A stretch of DNA of 64,000 nt, taken from assembly GCA_933228675.1 (NCBI GenBank), contig OW121741.1, positions 22,116,401 to 22,180,400 on the forward strand, written 5' to 3'. Shown here one piece after another: positions 59,501 to 64,000 of this stretch. Position 1 is the stretch's first letter. Every line of letters starts with the position of its first letter. This DNA is from Stomorhina lunata. Its lineage: Eukaryota; Arthropoda; Insecta; Diptera; Rhiniidae. The notes below the pieces were generated by a model, which made no database searches, was not told the DNA's origin, and saw nothing but the letters and a program-made list of their open reading frames with translations. The position numbers were made by a program, and so were the translations under genes.

Positions 59501-60850
59501 AGTCTATGTCTTAGTCTATGTCTTAGTCTATGTCTTAGTCTATGTCTTAGTCTATGTCTTAGTCTATGTCTTAGTCTATGTCTTAGTCTATGTCTTAGTC
59601 TATGTCTTAGTCTATGTCTTAGTCTATGTCTTAGTCTATGTCTTAGTCTACGTCTTAGTCTATGTCTTAGTCTATGTCTTAGTCTATGTCTTAGTCTATG
59701 TCTTAGTCTATGTCTTAGTCTATGTCTTAGTCTATGTCTTAGTCTATGTCTTAGTCTATGTCTTAGTCTATGTCTTAGTCTATGTCTTAGTCTATGTCTT
59801 AGTCTATGTCTTAGTCTATATCTTAGTCTATGTCTTAGTCTATGTCTTAGTCTATGTCTTAGTCTATGTCATAGTCTATGTCTTAGTCTATTTCTTAGTC
59901 TATTTCTTAGTCTAAGTCTATGTCTTAGTCTGTTTCTTAGTCTATGTCTTAGTCTATGTCTTAGTCTATGTCTTAGTCTGTGTCTTAGTCTATGTCTTAG
60001 TCTATGTCTTAGTCTATGTCTTAGTCTATGTCTTAGTCTATGTCTTAGTCTATGTCTTAGTCTATGTCTTAGTCTATGTCTTAGTCTATGTCTTAGTCTA
60101 TGTCTTAGTCTATGTCTTAGTCTATGTCTTAGTCTATGTCTTAGTCTATGTCTTAGTCTATGTCTTAGTCTATGTCTTAGTCTATGTCTTAGTCTATGTC
60201 TTAGTCTATGTCTTAGTCTATGTCTTAGTCTATGTCTTAGTCTATGTCTTAGTCTATGTCTTAGTCTATGTTTTAGTCTATATCTTAGTCTATGTCTTAG
60301 TCTATGTCTTAGTCTATGTCTTAGTCTATATCTTAGTCTATGTCTTAGTCTATGTCTTAGTCTATGTCTTAGTCTATGTCTATGTCTTAGTCTATGTCTT
60401 AGTCTATGTCTTAGTCTATGACTTAGTCTATGTCTTAGTCTATGTCTTAGTCTGTGTCTTAGTCTATGTCTTAGTCTATGTCTTAGTCTATGTCTTAGTC
60501 TATGTCTTAGTCTATGTCTTTGTCTATGTCTTAGTCTATGTCTTAGTCTATGTCTTAGTCTATGTCTTAGTCTATGTCTTAGTCTATGTCTTAGTCTATG
60601 TCTTAGTCTATGTCTTAGTCTATGCCTTAGTCTATGTCTTAGTCTATGTCTTAGTCTATGTCTTAGTCTATGTCTTAGTCTATGTCTTAGTCTATGTCTT
60701 AGTCTGTGTCTTAGTCTATGTCTTAGTCTATGTCTTAGTCTATGTCTTAGTCTATGTCTTAGTCTATATCTTAGTCTATGTCTTAGTCTATGTCTTAGTC
60801 TATGTCTTAGTCTATGTCTTAGTCTACGCATTAGTCTATGACCAAGTCTA
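56571..60850 (+). repeat. 12-bp minisatellite (TTAGTCTATGTC)n, 4.3-kb array
   Basis: About 356 units, mostly identical, with scattered single-base variants (CTGTGTC, CTATATC, CTTTGTC, CTATTTC) and 6-bp slips (TCTATGTCTATGTC at about 57,266, 58,915 and 60,376; TCTAAGTCTATG at 57,925, 58,087 and 59,911). Variant strings recur: GTATTAGTCTATGTCTTAGCC at 58,519 and 59,209 (690 bp apart) and CTATTTCTTAGTCTAAGTC at about 57,914 and 58,076 (162 bp apart). The same monomer forms the arrays at 45-49 kb. Long forward (VYVL) and reverse (RLRH) reading frames are artefacts of a stop-free 12-mer. Confidence 0.98.
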
Positions 60851-61916
60851 AGTATTTCTTCTTCCATTCTAAGACCATTTATATAAAATTTATGGCTTAT
60901 CTATTTTTTCATTTCTTTAATTCAATTTTGCTTGGAACTTAGAAATCTAAATACGTCCTAATTGGCCATTTGTATTTAAACTCAAATTCATAATTTAATT
61001 TACAAAAAATGTTTCTTAATTAAATTTTCACAAAATTCTTCTTTATATTACAGATTTTACACATGTAGAAAATATTTACTCTCAAAGTTATGATATGTTT
61101 ACACACACAAATGGACAGACGTCCTTTCGAGCTTAAGTGTTAACACACATTTCACTCCCTTTAGAAATTTAAGTAGGAAAAAAGTGTGTAGAAAGTTCTT
61201 TTTTTTTATGTATTTCTGCTTTTACTCTTTGTTGCTTTTTTTATTTTAGAATTTTCTTGTTCATTGAAAAGAAATTTTTTCTGTGTATTTTTTTATAATT
61301 TTCTCTTTGGTTAACTTTTGTTTTTAATTGGTTTTTTCCATTTCTATTTCCGCTTAATTTAAATGAGTTCATTTGCCTTTTTCTAGTTGAGTATATGTGA
61401 ATGTATAAGGGGGTAAAATGTTACCACTGTACACAAATTTACACACTTATACATTTTATATACATTTGTATGATAAACTAAACCACTACTACTAACTAAC
61501 TAGCAAACTTCATAAATGTATACATTCATACAAACAGATATTTATTTACACAAAATTATCCAGCCTAAACTTAAAGCATTCAAATTTAGTAGATATTCGC
61601 AGACACAGACATTCTTCTGTATATCCTGACAGCTGGCAGTTTGAAAAACATACAAATAGTATTTTTTATCACTATCACACTTTCATATACATACATACAT
61701 ACATTCATAAATACACAAATACAGACAACTTGTTTGCGAATAAATATGCAAATTTCAAATGTCGAAACTGCAAGCAAAGAAAAAAAATGTTATGGCAAAA
61801 TGATATAAACTATAATACAACAAAACATAATATAGAAATGAAAAATTGCATATAAAATAAAACTGAACCGACCTCAACATACCAGCAGTATACGAGTATT
61901 TGGTATTTTAAATAAA
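60851..61916. other. Unique AT-rich spacer, no gene recognised
   Basis: It contains a CATA run at 61,686-61,706 and nothing else recognisable. The ORF at 61,586-61,777 (minus) runs through that microsatellite and is not supported. Confidence 0.5.
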
Positions 61917-62703
61917 ACAAGTAAGAAAGCGCTATAGTCGGTCAAGCCGACCATACGATACCCTTCACCACTTAGGTCAAAGGTGTTATTTTTCCTGTAT
62001 AAAGACAAATAGTTGCTAAATTTTGCCATCATACAAACATTTTCTCAAAACTTATATATTCAACCTGTTTCCGTCATTTGCACTTATATGGGAGCTAGAG
62101 TCAAATGTGGACCGATTATCTCGAAATTTGGCAAGTTGACTACAGTTGTTACAAAAATTATGTATGCGAAAAATAAACTCAAAATTTTCATTATCTTTAG
62201 ATTTACTAGCGTTTTAGTGATTTTTTGTCTCATTTAGTGCGTTTTTAAAGAAGAGTTTGTATGGGAGCTATGGTCAAATGTGGACCGATTTCCACGAAAT
62301 TTGATACAGTGATTTAAGTTTACATAAACAATATCTGTTTTAAATTTCATGAAAAAATATTGATATTTGTGGCCAATATATCAATTCCGAGAAGTGGGAC
62401 CTATGGGAGGTACCATAAATAATGGACCGATTTTGACCAATTTCAATAGCCAATGTCTATGCCAAATTTCATCAAATTATCTTTAGAATTGCGACCTGTA
62501 GTTTGATTACAAGGTTTACATGGGGGTCCAGCCAGCCGGCCAGCCAGACGGACGGACGGACGGACGGACATCGCTAAATCGACTCAGAAAGTGATTCTAA
62601 GCCTATTTGTATACTAAAAGGTGGGTCAAATATTTCTATGCGTTACAAACTTCAGCACAAAATTATAATACCCTTTCCACCTATGGTGGTGAAGGGTATA
62701 AAA
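61917..62703 (+). repeat. AAGTAAG-type dispersed repeat with inverted ends
   Basis: Begins AACAAGTAAGAAAGCGC, then the hairpin GTCGGtcaagCCGAC and ATACCCTTCACCA (61,958-61,970), and ends TGGTGAAGGGTAT (62,687-62,699), the exact 13-base inverse of that motif. Interior phrases TATGGGAGCTAGAGTCAAATG and TATGGGAGCTATGGTCAAATG link it to the GGGAGCT family; a CGGACGGACGGACGG seed is at 62,548-62,570. About 790 bp and noncoding. The subterminal inverted motif suggests a nonautonomous DNA element, but no target duplication could be fixed. Confidence 0.85.
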
Positions 62704-63002
62704 AATAGAAAAATTACTAAAAATTCTAGAACTAGAACGGCCAAAATGAAACCATTAAATACCATTTCCATTAATTTCTTAATGTTTTATATGAACTAGT
62801 GTATTAATATTAGTATTAGTATTTAAATTTATATTTTTGAAAGAAATGGTGCATTATGATGAGTTCTATAACTACTAGGAATATATTTCTATACACATAC
62901 AAAAATATGCATAAAATAAAAATATTTACTATATAGTATTAGCATGCACATGTTTTAATACACCTTACCCTACATTTGGTAGGTTATTAAGTTGGTCATT
63001 CC

Positions 63003-63612
63003 GTTTTTTTTTTTTTTATTTAGGACTCAGCACTCAGGGGATGACCCGTACTTATGCAATGCATTGTGTTGGAACTAGGAAAATAGGTTATGGGAGGGTG
63101 GATAGATGGAGTAGTGTTTATGGACATTTGATTTGAACTTTCCTATATTGCAACTGGCAGGGAAAATTTCTGCGGGAAGTAAATTCCACATAGGAACTGT
63201 ACGGCTAAAGAATGAATTTTCTCTGTAGTGTGTTGTTCTGACTACTGGCCAATCGACTACGAAGGGATGAGCTCTAACAGACAGACGTGTATTGCGTAGA
63301 AAAATTCGAGTTTCAGGAACAAGTTCCCTTATTTCATTAGAGCACATTCCAAAGTAGTAACGATAGAACAGTGTGACACAACCCACATTGCGACGGTGCT
63401 CTAGTGAATCAATAGAGTTGGATACCCTACTGTCACCAATAAGCACCTTCGCCCTCTCCTGCACTCGGTCGAGAAGCTCCAAAATAGACTTTGAAGCACC
63501 GGCCCATACATGAGAGTTGTATTCCATTTTCGGTCGAATATAGGTGGTGTAAATAGTAAGGAGATCAGATGGAGTGAAGTATCTCTTACACCGTTTAACA
63601 GCCTGTTTTTGA
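63003..63612 (-). pseudogene. 5'-truncated LINE 3' end with poly(A) tail
   Basis: Read on the minus strand from about 63,612: QKQAVKRCKRYFTPSDLL, TIYTTYIRPKMEYNSHVWAG, LDRVQERAKVLIGD, LEHRRNVGCVTLFYRYY, ENSFFSRTVPMWNLLPAEIF and a stop at 63,075-63,077. This is the conserved C-terminal segment after the reverse transcriptase in Jockey/CR1-type LINEs (YxRPxMEYxSHVW, EHRRxVxxLxxFYRxxxG, WNxLP). It stays open for about 180 codons. After a ~55-base 3' UTR come AATAAA and a run of A at 63,006-63,023, the retrotransposon's 3' end. The RT domain is missing (5' truncation). No target duplication was identified. Confidence 0.88.
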
Positions 63613-63816
63613 AACTACAATTTTTTCAAATTGTACGTCAACATACGAAAAAATTAAACTTTTTGTTTTTGAATTTTTTTTTTTTGAGTGAAACGAGAAA
63701 AAGCATTTAAAATTTTGGTTCGTAAATGAAATGTATAGACGAAAGTAAATGTCAAATCAGGCAATTAAAAAATGATAATCGCCTGGGAAACAAAAAAACG
63801 GTTATTTATTTTTTTT
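63613..63816. other. AT-rich spacer between two LINE ends
   Basis: Low-complexity T-rich sequence; its right edge (TTATTTATTTTTTTT, 63,802-63,816) may be the A-rich tail of the next LINE copy. Confidence 0.5.
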
Positions 63817-64000
63817 GTGTTGAAACTAGGAAAAGGTTGTAGGAGGGGGAATAGGTAGTGCTTCTGGACATTTGATTTAAAATATAGTGCAACTGGTTGG
63901 AAAAACTTCTGCGGGAAGCAAATTCTACATACGAACTGTACGGCTATCGTATCGTCTATCTGTAGAGTATCGTCTGTCTACTGGTCAATCGACTACGAAA
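63817..64000 (-). pseudogene. Second LINE 3' end, runs off the window
   Basis: Diverged copy of 63,066-63,260 in the same orientation: TTGAAACTAGGAAAAGG, TCTGGACATTTGATTT, CTTCTGCGGGAAGCAAATTC, GAACTGTACGGCTA and CAATCGACTACGAA all match. Compared with the first copy it has small indels, including ATCGTATCGTCTATCTGTAGAGTATCG near 63,946. It continues beyond the window. Confidence 0.85.

Noticed and set aside
56571..60850. Telomeric repeat because of TTAG words
   Set aside because: The unit is a 12-mer TTAGTCTATGTC, not the insect TTAGG repeat. Flies lack TTAGG telomeres, and the arrays are internal and occur in both orientations.
59869..60867. Minus-strand frame of 332 codons (RLRH repeats)
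   Set aside because: The opposite strand of the same 12-mer is also stop-free in one frame; it has no independent support.

Overview
The window reads as AT-rich, repeat-dominated nuclear DNA of a higher fly (a calyptrate-like dipteran is my inference). The evidence is a mariner transposon, several non-LTR retrotransposon fragments of insect type, a TATA/initiator promoter of Drosophila type on the one convincing host gene, and noncoding dispersed repeats (motif GGGAGCTATGGTCAAATG) of a kind I associate with fly genomes. There is no bacterial gene organisation, rRNA, CRISPR array or intact tRNA.

Layout. About a quarter of the window (roughly 16 kb) is one extended family of AT-rich satellites with 29-33 bp units. 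Most are built on the dyad TTTTTCTATAGAAAAA. They lie at 2.5-5.6, 7.3-10.1, 11.0-12.9, 20.8-24.5, 26.3-29.0 and 30.8-32.7 kb. Another 7 kb is a 12-bp minisatellite (TTAGTCTATGTC) in arrays of both orientations at 45-49 kb and in one 4.3-kb block at 56.6-60.9 kb. A (CAGA)n microsatellite has expanded at 29.0-29.2 and 53.8-54.6 kb, at the position where a dispersed repeat family carries a short CAGA seed.

Between the arrays lies a nest of transposable elements whose boundaries can be read from terminal inverted repeats and target-site duplications. They are: a 256-bp MITE (17,455-17,710, TSD TTA); a 2.5-kb TAA-flanked inverted-repeat element (35,090-37,629) that contains a Helitron-like repeat; a 3-kb foldback element enclosing a satellite array (30,681-33,743); a 5'-truncated LINE (40,141-42,626, 11-bp TSD) split by a 1,236-bp hAT-type element that itself carries an antisense piece of another LINE; and a mariner (49,509-52,592) whose transposase gene is frameshifted and split near its end by a 1,782-bp hAT-type element with 8-bp TSD CTCCACAC. 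Two more LINE 3' ends lie at 63-64 kb.

The only convincing host gene is a small single-exon gene on the minus strand at 55,559-56,050. It encodes a 163-residue secreted protein with a signal peptide, a Thr/Ser/Pro-rich mucin-like middle and an extremely Arg/Lys-rich tail, and it has a well-placed TATA box, initiator and poly(A) signals. All the very long ORFs in the window (VYVL, CLSV and FFYIEK repeats) are translations of tandem repeats and were rejected as genes.
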